Below, one piece after another: positions 1 to 11,291 of a stretch of DNA of 64,000 nucleotides. How positions within the stretch are numbered: the stretch's first letter is position 1; every line of letters begins with the position of its first letter. The stretch comes from Bufo bufo (lineage: Eukaryota > Chordata > Amphibia > Anura > Bufonidae). The position numbers were made by a program, and so were the translations under genes. The stretch covers positions 186,561,577 through 186,625,576 of the forward strand of contig NC_053395.1 of assembly GCF_905171765.1 (NCBI RefSeq), written 5' to 3'. The notes under the pieces are model-generated. The model ran no database searches. It saw only the letters and a program-made list of their open reading frames with translations, and was not told the origin of the DNA.

Positions 1-1255
1 CTGTCCTCCCACCTCTCCTCCTGCTCCCTCTTTGACCGCCTACAATCTGGCTTCCGACCCCACCACTCGACCGAGACTGCCCTTACCAAAGTCACCAATG
101 ACCTACTGACAGCCAAAACAAAGAAACAATACTCTGTCCTCCTTCTCCTTGACCTGTCCTCTGCCTTCGACACTGTCGACCACTCCCTTCTGTTACAAAC
201 TCTCTCATCTCTTGGCATCACTGACCTGGCCCTCTCCTGGATCACATCATACCTCACAGACCGGATGTTTAGCGTCTCCCACTCCCGCACCACCTCCTCG
301 TCTCATTCCCTCTCTGTTGGTGTCCCGCAAGGCTCTGTCCTAGGACCCCTGCTCTTCTCTATCTACACTTTTGGCCTGGGACAGCTCATAGAGTCCCATG
401 GCTTTCAGTATCACTCCTACGCTAACGACACACAAATCTACCTCTCTGGTCCAGACATCACCACCTTACTATCAAGAATCCCACAATGTCTATCTTCTAT
501 ATCATCCTTCTTTGCCTCTCGCTTTCTTAAACTTAACATGGATAAGACAGAATTCATAATCTTTCCCCCATCTTGTTCAACCCCCCCAACAGACCTATCT
601 ATCATGATCAATGGCTGCACACTCTCCCCAGTCAACAAAGCCCGCTGCCTTGGAGTGACCTTGGATTCTGCCCTTTCCTTCCGACCGCACATCCAAGCCC
701 TTTCCACCACCTGCCGCCTCCAACTCAAAAACATCTCCAACATCCGTGCTTTCCTTAACTTTGAATCTGCGAAAATGCTTGTACATGCCCTCATTATCTC
801 CCGCCTAGACTACTGCAACATTCTCCTCTGTGGCCTTCCATCTAGCACTCTCGCACCCCTCCAATCTATCCTCAACTCTGCTGCCCGACTAATCCACCTC
901 TCACCCTATTACTCCTCTGCCTCTCCCCTCTGCCAATCCCTTCACTGGCTCTCCATTGCTTAACGAATTCACTTCTAAAGTACTAACAAATACATACAAG
1001 GCCGTCCATAACCTGTCCCCTCCCTACATCTCTGAGCTACTTTCCCGATACACCCCCACACGCACTCTCCGATCCTCACAAGACCTCCTTTCCTCTCCTC
1101 TTATTGCCTCTTCCCACAATCGACTCCAAGATTTCTCCCGTGCATCCCCCATACTCTGGAACTCGCTACCCCAATATATCAGACTCTCACCTACAGTGGA
1201 ATCCTTCAAAAGAAACCTGAAAACCCACCTCTTCAGACAAGCCTACAACCCGTGA
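1..1255 (+). pseudogene. L2 reverse transcriptase, C-terminal part, decayed
   Basis: This copies LINE RNA into DNA at the insertion site when functional. Visible RT blocks in order are [24 protein letters not shown] and [16 protein letters not shown]. The catalytic box reads YANDTQ, where L2 elements usually have YADD, so one metal-binding aspartate is replaced by asparagine. A stop codon lies at 961-963 in the SLHWL..I region and an extra base near 976 shifts the frame. The end is read in frame 2 (WNSLP, HLFRQAYNP, stop at 1253-1255). It is therefore non-functional. Family assignment is firm; the breaks are read directly from the sequence. Confidence 0.9.
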
Positions 1256-1472
1256 CCCTGCTGCCTCTATACCGCCATGACCAACTTAACCCGCACCTAC
1301 TGTGTCCTTCTCCCATACCATGTAGATTGTAAGCCCTCACGGGCAGGGCCCTCTCTGCTTCTGTACCAGTCTGTAACTCGTCTTGTTCCTGCTTAGTGCA
1401 CTTGTCTGTATTATGTATGTGCACCCCTTATCATATGTACAGCGCTATGGAATGAATGGCGCTTTAATAATA

Positions 1473-1502
<30 letters not shown>
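1..1502 (+). mobile_element. L2-clade LINE, 3' half
   Basis: The window opens inside a non-LTR retrotransposon. Frame 1 is open from base 1 and gives reverse transcriptase, followed by the C-terminal region. A short 3' UTR contains a stretch around 1325-1350 resembling the L2-family 'ttgtaagc..gggcaggg' motif and 'tacagcgctatgg' near the end, closed by an AAT/TAA microsatellite tail (about 1467-1502). This tail and 3' UTR are typical of L2 elements. The 5' end lies outside the window. I could not define a target-site duplication. Confidence 0.9.
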
Positions 1503-1503
<1 letters not shown>

Positions 1504-1852
1504 TCTGATCTTTGGGGGTCCGACACCAGGCACCCCTGCCGATCAGCTGTTTCACGAGGAGGTGACACTCCAGGCGAGCACCGCTTCCTCTTTATTACAC
1601 TGCCCATCTTCTCGGAAGTGCCGTGTAATGACAAGTACCTGCTCTATTCACGTGAATGGAAAGAGTGCTTGTAATTATACTACACCATCGCTCCACAGGA
1701 GACGAGACGTAGTGTAAAGACCAGGAAGCGGTGCTTGCATGGAGCACCACCTTCTCGCCAAACAGCTGATCTGAAGGGGTGTCGGACCCCACTGATCAGA
1801 AACTGATAACTTATTCTGAGGATAGGTAATCAGTATCAAAATCTCCCTTTAA
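1503..1852. repeat. Right part of a TTAA-type anuran interspersed repeat
   Basis: It contains 'gatcagctgttt', 'gtgtcggacccc' and 'gaggatagg' segments that recur at about 10580-10690, 11020-11180, 34205-34530, 49633-49926, 50873-50930, 53775-53870, 54950-55010 and 57420-57540. An internal inverted repeat joins the sides of 'cacttgtaattac'. The right end is TTAAAGGGAG on the reverse strand, matching the T2 MITE end TTAAAGGRR, and it shares its TTAA with the next element. The left end is missing at the LINE junction. Confidence 0.6.
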
Positions 1853-2110
1853 AGGGGTTTTCTCATCTCAGACAATGGGGGCATATCGCTAGGATATGCC
1901 CCCATTGTCTTATAGGTGCGGGTCCCATGGCTGTGACCCGCACCTATATCGAGAATGGGCACGCTCCCATTCACTTCTATGGGAGAGGCGGGGATTAATG
2001 CTTGGTGGTGGACGGACCCCGGGAAATCTGGGGTCCTCCAGCCACAGTGCTCCCCGCTCCATTCTCAAAATAGGGATTGAGAATTGGCTAAGATGGGAAT
2101 ACTCCTTTAA
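1849..2110. mobile_element. T2/Kolobok-like MITE
   Basis: It is bounded by TTAA at 1849-1852 and 2107-2110, with terminal inverted repeats TTAAAGGGGTTTTCTCATCT and, reading inward from the right, TTAAAGGAGTATTCCCATCT. A small internal hairpin is made by two copies of 'gggggcatat' and its complement at 1877-1908. It has no coding capacity. TTAAAGGRR ends with a TTAA target define the T2 MITE family described in Xenopus; placing this element there is inference from the ends. Confidence 0.7.
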
Positions 2111-3749
2111 CCCTTAGGATACTGGAGGTTTTTTTGTTTTTGCGTTTTCATTTGTCTTCCTTGAGCCATTACTTTTTTATTATTTCGTTCACATAGCTGT
2201 ATGAGGGCTTATTTTTTTGAGGGACGAGTTGTGCTTTCTAATGCCACCACTTAATATGGCATACAATGTAGTGGGAAGCGGGTAAAAAATTCCAAATGGG
2301 GTGGAATTTGAAAAAAAGCGCAATTCCTCCACCTTTTATGGGTTTAGTTCCTACGGAGTTCCCTTTGCTGCAAAACTGACCTGTGCCCTTCATTCTTTGT
2401 CTTAGGGTACTTTCACACTTGTGGCAGAGTGATCCGGCAAGCAGTTCCTTCTCCGGAACTGCCTGCCGGATGCGGCAATCTGCATGTATGCGGATCCGTC
2501 TCACAAATGCATTGCAAGAACGGATCCGTCTGTCTGTCATACGGACAAACGGATCAGTTTCAATTTTTTTTCACATTTTTAAAGGTCTGCACATGCACAG
2601 ATCGGAAGGACGGATTCGGTATTCCGATATTTTGAATGCCGGATCCGGCATTAATACATTCCTATGGAACAAAATGCCGGCATTCAGGCAAGTGTTCAGT
2701 TTTTTGGGCTGGAGAGAAAACTGCAGCATGCTGCGGTATTATCTCCATCCTAAAACGTCAAAAAGACTGAACTGAAGACATTCTGATGCATCCTGAACGG
2801 ATTGCTCTCCTTTCAGAATGCATGGTGATAAAACTGATCAGTTCTTTTCCGGTATAGAGCCCCTAGGACGGAACTCTATGCTGGAAAAGAAAAACGCTAA
2901 TGTGAAAGTACCCTAAATAGTGTAAAAATAAATTTAAACTTTATATCTACTGAGAGGTGTGGGGGCTAATTTTTTGCGGGACAATCTTTAGTTTTTATTG
3001 ATACCATTTTGGAGTGTGTGTGACTTTTTTATCACATTTAGAAAAAAAAATTGGGTAAGAGAAGCAATGTAAAAAATGGCAAATTGCCCATTTTAACCTT
3101 TTTTTCCATTACACCATTCACCGTATTGGAAACATATTTTTATATTTTAATAGTACAGGCGTTTTTGGTCGCGATGATACCCATAATGTTTATATTTATT
3201 TTTATTTATGTATTTATTTTTTATTCTACGTTAATGGGGGTGATTTAAAAATTGTTATATATTTTTAACAGTTTTTTTTTTACTTATAATTTGTTATGAT
3301 TTTGAAGCTCGTATTTGAGCCTACAAAATAATTTAAAAAAATTAATTCTGAACAATCATGGATTGTTTACATCCATTTATTGTTCAGAATTGCTCATTTC
3401 TTATGTTTGCCCAAAATAAGAATTGCAGCTTCAATACCCTTGGTCTCTTCAGTGAGACCTAGGGTATTGAAACCAATTACCGGCATCATCATTGGCAGCA
3501 GGGGATGTCGGTAAGAAGCTCGAAAGCACGAGTTTCCGGGTTTTTCACCCTTTAGATGCCATGATCTCACTTGATCATGGAATCTAAAGGCTTTAATGAC
3601 CACAATCAACATTATTGCCGGTCATTAGCCACGGGTCTCTGTGGGTTTCCACGGGTTTGAGCTGGCCATGACGCCTGCTGCACGCGCGAGTGGGTGCCAT
3701 GTTTGCCCATCACTCAAGCGCTGTGCGGCGCTGGTAGCGAAGGGGTTAA
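2107..3749. mobile_element. Long non-autonomous TTAA-flanked element (AACCCCTT ends)
   Basis: TTAA at 2107-2110 and 3746-3749 flanks short inverted ends, TTAACCCTTAGG on the left and GAAGGGGTTAA on the right. The interior is T-rich and has the phrases 'agccattactttttta', 'gagggcttattttttt' and 'gccaccacttaatatgg' that recur at 22.85 kb and 52.33 kb. A hairpin around 'ttagatgccatgatc' lies near 3552-3592. No transposase is visible. TTAA duplication with CCC-type ends resembles piggyBac, but the class is not proven. A TWA-type MITE sits inside it. Confidence 0.6.
2405..2913. mobile_element. PIF/Harbinger-like MITE
   Basis: The inverted ends are GGGTACTTTCACACTTG and its near-complement CTAATGTGAAAGTACCC, flanked by TTA on the left and TAA on the right. 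The interior is built from 'ggatccgt' and 'ccggcag' inverted modules. It has no coding capacity. It is inserted in the 2107-3749 element. Confidence 0.75.
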
Positions 3750-4396
3750 GCTGTATTCTTATAAAAGAACTATTGAAAAACATGTAAATCAAAGGATTTT
3801 TATCTACATTTGGGTCTTTAAGGATACAACTTAATTAATAGGTCCAAACTGGTTAAAAGTGTTCCTGTTACTGTTCCTGTTACTTTGACCTCTAAGATGG
3901 AATAACGTTATAGCTTTTGGAATATACCTGGAGGTATATTGCTGTATAAGCATGGCCATTGAGGAGGTGAAGACTGAAGGGACTATGGTGGATGAGATAA
4001 TAATAGACTATGGAACAACAGTAATAGGAGATACAAAAAGTTGCTATGGAATTGTAGTAAAGGCCACAATCATGGACATAAATCAGAATCCTCAAGGCTG
4101 CTATAGTTAGTGGCAATTGGCAACTCGGTTACGCACTGGAGACCTTGGGAAAAAAAACTCAGTTTAGTTGCTAATATATAAAAATCATTTCTCATGTCAT
4201 TGGGTCTCACTGGAAATCGCCTTAAGATGCTCTGTGACCTATACAAATGGAAATGTTTCCCTCTAACACAGTTTACTTTGTTTTTCTAACTAAAGTTATC
4301 ATCGATTTGTTGCTTTCCAGTTGAAGGACTGACTGGCATGGAGGGCTGGTACCAACTTCAACACCACACAGGTCACCACTGTACCTCAAACCTAGC
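3750..4396. other. No recognisable feature
   Basis: This is moderately AT-rich sequence without a credible open frame, clear inverted ends or repeats matching the rest of the window. Confidence 0.4.
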
Positions 4397-4779
4397 CTAA
4401 AGAGGATCTGTCACCTCTCCTGACATGTCTGTTTTAGTAACCACTTGCACCCTCCTTGTAATAACAATTCTGGAGCATCTATTTTTATGACTTTATGTTG
4501 TGCCAATCCTCTATTATTCCTTGTAGAAGTATTTGAATATATTTAAATATTTGAATGTACAACTGGGTTTATTAGTTGGGGGTGTCCTGGCACAAACTGA
4601 TAGGATAGTGTTACACTGTGTAAGGACACGCACTCAACTGGTAACACCCAGCTGGACCTTCATTGCAAACTGTTAGTAATTATTGCATAACTTCTAGCAG
4701 GAATAATAAAGGAATGACTTGGGAAATGCAAGTAGTTAGTACAACAGACATGTCGGGAGATATGGCAGGTCCTCTTTAA
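4397..4779. mobile_element. T2-like MITE, copy A of the 'gaggatctgtcacc' type
   Basis: The ends are CTAAAGAGGATCTGTCACC and, on the right, the complement form ending in CCTCTTTAA. The terminal TTAA is mutated to CTAA on the left. The interior (acatgtctgtttta, ataacaattctggagcatct) matches the element at 16518-16926, so at least two copies exist here. Confidence 0.7.
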
Positions 4780-4844
4780 CAAGCATAGAGCATTTACTCA
4801 GAAAGTCACGTATCATTCCAAATCTTGTGGGCCCAGACATCTAA

Positions 4845-5307
4845 GGCTACTTTCATGCCAGCGTTTTTGCTGGATCCGTCATGGATCAGCAAATACGCAT
4901 CCGTTCTGATAATACAACCGGCTGCATCCGTTATGAACAGATCCGGTTGTATTATCTTTAACATAGCCAAGACGGATCCGTCATGAACTCCATTGAAAGT
5001 CAATGGGGTACGGATCCGTTTTCTATTGTGTCTGAGAAAACGGATCCGTCCCCATTGACTTACATTGTGTGTCAGGACCGTCTTGCTCCACACCACATCG
5101 CGGACAGAAAAATGCTGCTTGCAGCGTTATTCTGTCCGCGATGGGGACAAATTCTGTCCGCGATGGGGACACAACCAAACGGAACGGAATGCATTCTAGT
5201 GCACTCCGTTTCGTTCAGTTCAGTTTTGTCCCCATTGACAATGAATGGGGACAGAACGCAAGCGTTGTCCCCCGCTATTAAGATCCTATGATGGTGTGAA
5301 AGTAGCC
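4845..5307. mobile_element. PIF/Harbinger-like MITE (GGCTACTTTCA ends)
   Basis: The inverted ends are GGCTACTTTCATGCCAGCG and GGTGTGAAAGTAGCC, flanked by TAA and TTA. The interior has complementary 'ggatccgt' and 'gtccccattgac' modules, as in the copies at 30472-30954 and 41549-41996. Short open frames here read on both strands because of the symmetry and are not genes. Confidence 0.8.
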
Positions 5308-5783
5308 TTAGTTTGCCCGGTGCTGACACCTATTCTGGAGTGCTTTCAATTTTCTGGCCATGCAAAATTCTTTAATCATTCCTACTTCCAATGCAGTAAA
5401 AAATTCTTTATATTTTGTTGTATGTCTATTAGACTATAAAAATAACTAAAAAAAATCCTTTACAATTTCCAAAAAGGTTATAAAAAATACCATAGAAATA
5501 CGGGAAGAACAAGGGCAGAAAATGTTGTTGACAAAGACTGTCTCCTTTGTCAGCAAAAGTAAAAAAACGAACGGTAAGGAAACCACAGGAGTGACGTTAT
5601 AGCCGCATTCACACTTATATATACACTGTTTGTGTACCGAAAATCTGCAATAAAACCAGAATTCACCAGAAAAAAAATACACTCAAATTGTGCAGACATT
5701 CAAATCGCCAGCGTCCCTAGGTTGCATATTTCTTCAAGAATCAGTTTTCTGATTTATTTCTTGCAAAAGGTAAAATCTGCATG
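5308..5783. other. No recognisable feature
   Basis: I see no open frame of interest, inverted ends or tandem repeat in this interval. Confidence 0.4.
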
Positions 5784-5786
5784 TTA

Positions 5787-6079
5787 GGCCTCTTTTAGAA
5801 CCCTTGTGAGTCCACAGCGCAGCACCCGTCCTGATCTCCCAGCACTGACGGGGTCACATAGCATTATATTGATTTATGATGCTATGTAACCCTTACAGTT
5901 CTGTAATGTATTGGATAACACTGGCAGCCTTATGTCAGTGTCATCTAATACATTCCAGAACTGTAAAGGTTACATAGCATCATAAATCAATATAATGATA
6001 TGTGACCCCGTCAGTGCTGGGAGGTCAGGATGGGTGCTGCGCTGCTCGCAGTCTGACACACGCTCGTCTGCAAGGGGCC
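5787..6079. mobile_element. PIF/Harbinger-like fold-back MITE
   Basis: TTA lies on both sides (5784-5786 and 6080-6082). The element is a long palindrome: 'gtgctgggagg..ggtcagg' and 'gttacatagcatcataaatc' on the right arm pair with the left arm from about 5820. The arms are roughly 100 bases with a loop near 5920-5935. No coding capacity. Confidence 0.75.
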
Positions 6080-6082
6080 TTA

Positions 6083-6480
6083 CACGAGTGATATGGATTG
6101 CGTCAGGATCAGTTTAGGAAAAACTGATGATTTTGCACACAAGTTTTTTCTGCGATTGCGCTCAGTGCGTGTGTTTTTTCTGTCTGGATTGCATGTGTTT
6201 TTCACGCAGGTGAATAAAAACCGAAGGATAACATCTACATCTCCTAACAATCATCAGCGAAATACGCATTGTTTCTGGATGTCATCTGTTTTTCAAACCA
6301 GCCCCATTCACTTCTATGGAACCAGAGCTGCGTGAAAAATGTACAATACAGAACATGTGCGATTTTTCCTGAACGCAGAGATGATGCATGAAATGAAGGG
6401 GTCAGGATTCAGTCCGGTTGCTATAAATTCGCTACACGCCTCGCATCTGGACGGAAAACCTGCTCGTGTTAAAGAGCTCT
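6083..6480. mobile_element. Fragment of a TWA-type MITE adjoining the previous one
   Basis: It starts directly after the TTA that closes the preceding MITE. Its interior ('cgtgaaaaatg', 'cagaacatg', 'cattcacttctatgg') resembles the elements at 30958-31334 and 34970-35408. The terminus near 6475 (ctcgtgttaaagagc) is eroded. Confidence 0.5.
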
Positions 6481-6560
6481 GACATAAGTGGGTCTCGCGA
6501 AACATGTCTGCAGTGCAGTGTAGCAGTTTTTTCCTTCCCAGCTATGCCATGCCTCTGTAA

Positions 6561-6943
6561 GGCTACTTTAACACTTGTGGTAGCCTTTTCCGGCGGTCTG
6601 TTCCGGCAGAGGAACAGCCTGCCGGATCCGTGCTACCGCTAGTGCACCGTGCTGCCGGAAGTCCGCTCCGGCCACATTCACTATAATGGGGGCGGGCTGG
6701 AGGTCCGGCTGCAGCACGGCAAACATGCCGAGAGGCGGCCGGAGAAAAACCGCAGCATGCTGTAGTTTAATTCCGACTGCCTCTCGACATGTTTGCCGTA
6801 CTGTGGCCAGACCCCCATTATAGTGAATGGGGCCAGAGCGGACTTCCGGTGGCACAGTGGACTAGCAGTAGCACGGATCCGGCAGGCTGTTCCCCTGTTG
6901 GAACAGACTGCCGGAAAAGGCTACCGCCAATGTGACAGTAGCC
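6561..6943. mobile_element. PIF/Harbinger-like MITE
   Basis: The ends are GGCTACTTTAACACTTG and CAATGTGACAGTAGCC, flanked by TAA and CAA. The interior is an imperfect palindrome: ccggcagg/cctgccgg, cataatggggg-type modules, and 'ccattatagtgaatgg' against 'cattcactataatgg'. Confidence 0.75.
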
Positions 6944-7884
6944 CAAGTGCAGCGGATTTTTCTGAAACTATAAGCGCCAAACTGTGGCGCATTTTAGGAC
7001 AAGGTCTAGACTCCTATAGAAAATGTGACCAATGCAATTTTGAGAACATTTTTATATATATTTTTTTGCATTGGCAAGCGCAGAAACAATACAACGGAAC
7101 AGATAGCCCTCATCATCTTTAGAAAGTCTGTTTTGCTCCATCCGAAACGCGTAGCATTTTTACGCCCATTTTTGTAACTGTTGGCGCTAACATTAAAAAC
7201 GATGGCTTTTTATTCCGGATTCATCTACAGTGTAACTCTGTAAAAAAACAAATATGGAAGACAAGTCAAAGCTGCCACGCAGCCTCGGTACATTTCTCTT
7301 GTCGTGCTGCTGACGGCTGCCGTCTAACTCAACCAACTCACTCGTCTTCTTGTATTCTGGAGATCAAGACTCTGTTTAAACGACCGGCCCCATTTACCCG
7401 CTAAACTTAAGGAGCTATTGATTTTATTATTGAAGGGTCCACCTCATGCTGACTCCACAGATGCACACAGCACCAAACTGTAGGCCGGCACTCGGGAGAT
7501 ATTGGTGGTGAAAAGACAGCATGCTGGGCGTAAAATAGACACTCGCATCAAGTAAATGGTATCTCTTCTGGTAACTTTAATATCTGTCAAATGTATGACA
7601 GGGAGAAAAAAAAAAAAGATAAAAGTTGCCTATATAGTAAAAGCCTTCCAAACAATTACAGTACTTTACTTTATTATTGGATCTTTACGGGGTTATTTGC
7701 CCATAGTGTAAAATACAAAGATATACAGGGTAATAAGGAGTGCGTAGTACATTAAAATCCAAGTTGTGGGTCAATATTTTTTTATATAGCAAGTAACACC
7801 CGTGACTTCTAATATCCGTATGGAGCAGTGTCTCCGGGCTCCTTCAGCTTGCTCGGAGATGCCTGGTATCAGAACCGGGCAAGA
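6944..7884. other. No clear feature
   Basis: Mixed sequence with an A-run at 7605-7618. No coding signal or element boundary could be supported. Confidence 0.4.
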
Positions 7885-8074
7885 AATATAGGAGGAGAGT
7901 TATCAAATCTGGTGTAAAGTAGAACTGGCTTAGTTGCCCATAGCAACCAATCAGATCCCACCTTTCAATTTTCAGAGCTCCATTGAAAAATTAAAGGTGG
8001 AATCTGATTGGTTGCTAGGGGCAGCTATGCCAGTTCTACTTTACACCAGCTTTGATAACTCTCCTCCTATATTT
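7885..8074. repeat. Fold-back element of about 190 bp
   Basis: The left arm (aatataggaggagagttatc, ggtgtaaagtagaactgg, gcaaccaatcagat) is repeated in inverted order on the right arm, ending near 8074. A short loop lies around 7975-7985. This is a complete hairpin without coding capacity. I recognise the 'gattggttgct' motif as common in frog repeats but cannot assign a superfamily, since no target duplication is evident. Confidence 0.7.
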
Positions 8075-8332
8075 CTCCCCGTGCTCCAGCAATGAACGCT
8101 TCCATCTATATTGATGGAAGCGCTCATTGCTTCTAGGCTCTGGCACCCCCTGAGAGCCGGGACACCCGGGGCAGAGCGCCCCCCGCCACGCCACTGCATA
8201 CCCCTTCACAATTATACCACCAACTCAACTCTCCTACGGATCAACTATCTCCCTCATATATACTGAATTGGGAAAGATATCTGTGTCATCTGTGTCTCAC
8301 TTTTACATCAGAACAGAAGGACAGTCCCTTTA

Positions 8333-8400
8333 GGGCTCATGCACACGAACATAATTTTTTTATTTATTTCCGTGTCCGTTCTTAACTTATTAACTTATGA
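8333..8400. mobile_element. Left end of a GGGCTCATGCACAC MITE
   Basis: TTA followed by GGGCTCATGCACACGAAC, the same end as the elements at 39482 and 19208. No matching right end follows, so it is a truncated copy. Confidence 0.55.
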
Positions 8401-8459
8401 AAGCCCTCTACTGATCAGTTGCACTGAAAGAGCTCCTACATTTCATCTACATAGATATA

Positions 8460-8897
8460 TTAGAGGGGTTATCCCATGATTATTGTAAAAAAAAAGTAAA
8501 CTAAGCATCATATAATACATGACAATCTCTTTCTAACAAACCTAGAACCAGCCCTGTACCTCACATAGATCCAGAGATCTCCACATTCATTGCTCCAATT
8601 GCTCTGCTAGATTTATCTTCAGTCTGGCAGCTCAGGGGATGTGCCCTTTCTCAGGGGGCGTTTTCTTTCTGCAGCTGGTGGCATTTAAAGGATGGAACTG
8701 AGCATGTGCGACCACCTTAGTGAGGTGGACAGAGAAATAAGGAGAAGCACAAACAGCAGGTGGCGCTATACAGATAGATTTCAGTGAATAGCTCGGTGGC
8801 TATACTAAATGTTTAATTACATGCAATTACAAAAGTAACCAGATCCAGGGGCTGCTTTGAAAAATGTTGAATATATTTCATGGGGCAACCCGTTTAA
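8460..8897 (-). mobile_element. TTAA-type repeat, 'gggttatcccatga' family copy 1
   Basis: The ends are AGAGGGGTTATCCCATGA and CATGGGGCAACCCGTTTAA. The interior (ccagccctgtacctcacat, gatctccacattc, gctgctgg, ctatacagatagattt) matches, inverted, the copies at 29309-29954 and 49923-50500. The relation to T2 is inferred from the TTAAAGGGGTTG-like end. Confidence 0.65.
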
Positions 8898-9966
8898 CTT
8901 CTTAATGCAAAATCACATACATGTACATCAGCTGCGTGTAAGGGGTGTGTGGATCGAGTTCATGAGCTGAACCTGCTGCATACGTACCATAGGGTCGGCT
9001 GTGTAATACAGCTGGCACCCGCCGGCAATGACCAGGATCGGAGATAACTTTGATCTTGGTTGTTTAATCCCTTAAAAGCTGTGGTCAGTAGCAACCATGG
9101 TATTTGAAGGGTTGGAAGAATCACAGCCTTATGAATGGAGTTTTGTGGTCAAAAGACAGAAACATATACTCGCGATGTATAGGCGGGCAAAAAGAATTAT
9201 CAATACTTCATTTATGGGTTGTGCACATTGTCTTATCCTCATAACTGCGAATCCTGGCACATGTCCAACCCTGATTACTAATTCTACTATCCCCTCTGAG
9301 CTACATTTGACATTGGGACCAATAAAGCACAACAGAGAAAAAAAAAACTGAGAGGCTAAAGATAATGTATTCCAGGCATAAATCAAGCATGTGAAGATAA
9401 AATACATAACTGTAGGGAAATGTTCATCTGAAAACCCCATAGGGAGAGCATGTAAAAATATCACTTTTCCTAGGCCGGGTATTAGAAGATCCAGTGCTAC
9501 TTGAGAAGAATTATGTACACAGATGGGACACGGGATTGTTTCTGGGTTTTGTCTTTTTTGCTATTACATGACAACGTCTGAGCTTCTCTGTGAGTTATTT
9601 GGATAAATGAAATATCTTCAGAGAAAAAGTTTCGTCTCAATTAACCTTCCATACCTTATGTACTGCAGCCAATCACCAGTGCTGCTCTGTGTAATTTTTT
9701 GTGTGCACTCATACCCCACACCCTCGCATTATTAGACTTGATAATATGATAATCCAGAAATTTAGATTCATGGAAATGTCAATTCTACAGCAGGATCATA
9801 TCAAAATAAACCAAAAACAATGGGAATCACGATAATATGTCTAAGGCAACTGAAAAGTGTGCCATATTTATTAACCTTTTTTGTCATTTTCCCCCCAAAT
9901 TATACGCAAATTACATCCTGCTACATGGGTATCAACCAGTTAGTTAATTAGAAGCTAGACATGTTG
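8898..9966. other. No clear feature
   Basis: Single-copy-looking sequence. Short open frames at 9097-9351 (+) and 9129-9464 (-) have no recognisable domain. Confidence 0.4.
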
Positions 9967-10273
9967 GGGGACGTTCACACAATGTAATTTAAAGAGGAAT
10001 TTTAGCGTGCCACAATTTTGCCAACAACCTGCCGGTGGCTGCGTCCTTTCTGTCTCCTATATAGCTCAATCACAGAGTGGCGGCTTAAAGCCATGGCCGC
10101 ACCAAGAAAGGACATGTCCCTTCTCAGCATGGCTGCGGCTTTAAGCCACCTCTCCGTGATTATCAAGGCTGCCTCCCTTTAAAATGACTGGGAGGCAGAA
10201 AGGTCACGTCCACCGGCGAGTTTTCAGCGAAACTTCCGCTTGCCAAAATTCTATGAATTGTGTGAATGTCCCC
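9967..10273. mobile_element. PIF/Harbinger-like MITE (GGGGACGTTCACAC ends)
   Basis: The ends are GGGGACGTTCACACAATG and AATTGTGTGAATGTCCCC, followed by TTA. The interior is palindromic (gtggcggcttaaagcc against ggctttaagccacctc; gaaaggacatgtccc). A related interior recurs at 25790-26080. Confidence 0.7.
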
Positions 10274-10372
10274 TTATACTGATGCAAATCAACTCCAATT
10301 CAGAGAGTTATACTGCCACTTTCAGGGGCATTGCCAGGACAGGAATATGCATCGGCTAGTTCTGGCAGTCCC

Positions 10373-10691
10373 GTAGAGAATGAATGACAGAGAGCAGTGT
10401 AATTATAAGTATGGCGTCCCTATTCACCTCTATGGGACGGATCCGTCCCATTCACTTGAACAGAGGGATCCGTCCCATAGAAGTGAATAGGGACGCCATA
10501 CTTGTAATTACACTGCTCGCCGCTCAGTTGCTGTGGCGAACAGGTAAACAGAGCAGAGAAAGTACGAGCGCAGCCTTCTCTTCAAACAGCTGATCAGCGG
10601 GGGTTCCGGATGTCGGACCCCCGCCGATCTGATATTGATGACCTATCCTGAGGATAGTTCATTAATAGTAAAAAGCAGACAACCCCTATAA
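10373..10691. repeat. TTAA-type repeat fragment with a central palindrome
   Basis: The interval 10393-10520 is an inverted repeat: 'agtatggcgtccctattcac' pairs with its complement near 10485-10503, with 'gggacggatccgtccc' at the centre. It is followed by the shared 'gatcagcgggggttcc..gtcggacccccgccgatc' and 'gacctatcctgaggatag' phrases. The right end is a mutated form of the TTAA terminus (acaacccctataa). Confidence 0.6.
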
Positions 10692-10983
10692 GGCTGGGCC
10701 CACAAGTGACTGAAAATCCAATGGAAAAATCCACTGCATTTCCGCAGCAAAACTAATCCATTTGTCTTACATGCGGTTTTCGCCACGGAAAATCCAGCAG
10801 AATTCACCCTCTGCAGTGCAATGGCTTGCTGCGGATTTCAAGTCCATAATGCTGCAGTTTTGCTGCTGAGTTTTATTTTTACACAGCGTGTGGATAATAA
10901 TTCAGAAATTCTCAACCACTTTTGCATTGCGAAAATACCATGGCGGCAAATCTGCAGCTATTCATTCACATGTGAACGCAGCC
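10692..10983. mobile_element. PIF/Harbinger-like MITE
   Basis: The ends are GGCTGGGCCCACAAGTGA and TCACATGTGAACGCAGCC, flanked by TAA and CAA. The interior carries inverted 'ccgcagcaaaac' and 'gctgcagttttgctgctg' modules. It begins immediately after the preceding fragment. Confidence 0.65.
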
Positions 10984-10989
10984 CAAATG

Positions 10990-11186
10990 GGTTATCTGGG
11001 AATTTAATACGAATTACCTGTCTTTGGGATAGGTCTATAATACTGATTGTTGGGGGCCCGACTCCAGGCACCCCCACGATCAGCTGATCAAACATCTGAT
11101 TGGTGTGGATGCTGGGTGTGGGAACCCCACCATTCAGATATTGATGACCTCTCTCATCAATATCTTCCTCCCAAAAACCTCTTTAA
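10990..11186. repeat. Short TTAA-type fold-back, same family as 1503-1852
   Basis: Contains 'gggcccgactccaggcaccc', 'cgatcagctgatc' and 'gatattgatgacct', ending in ACCTCTTTAA at 11183-11186. The left end is eroded. Confidence 0.5.
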
Positions 11187-11291
11187 GCCTAACGTTCAGT
11201 TGTGCAACGCAAGATCATTTGCTAAGCTAAGGTGAAACACATGTCGGGGCTGGACTTCCCACCTTGGCCGGTATTATTATATATATTAATA

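Noticed and set aside
8150..8200. GC-rich segment 'gccgggacacccggggcagagcgccc' as a regulatory site
   Set aside because: It has the look of repeat debris, and similar 'gctacgcccctg' text recurs near 37710. There is no supporting promoter element.
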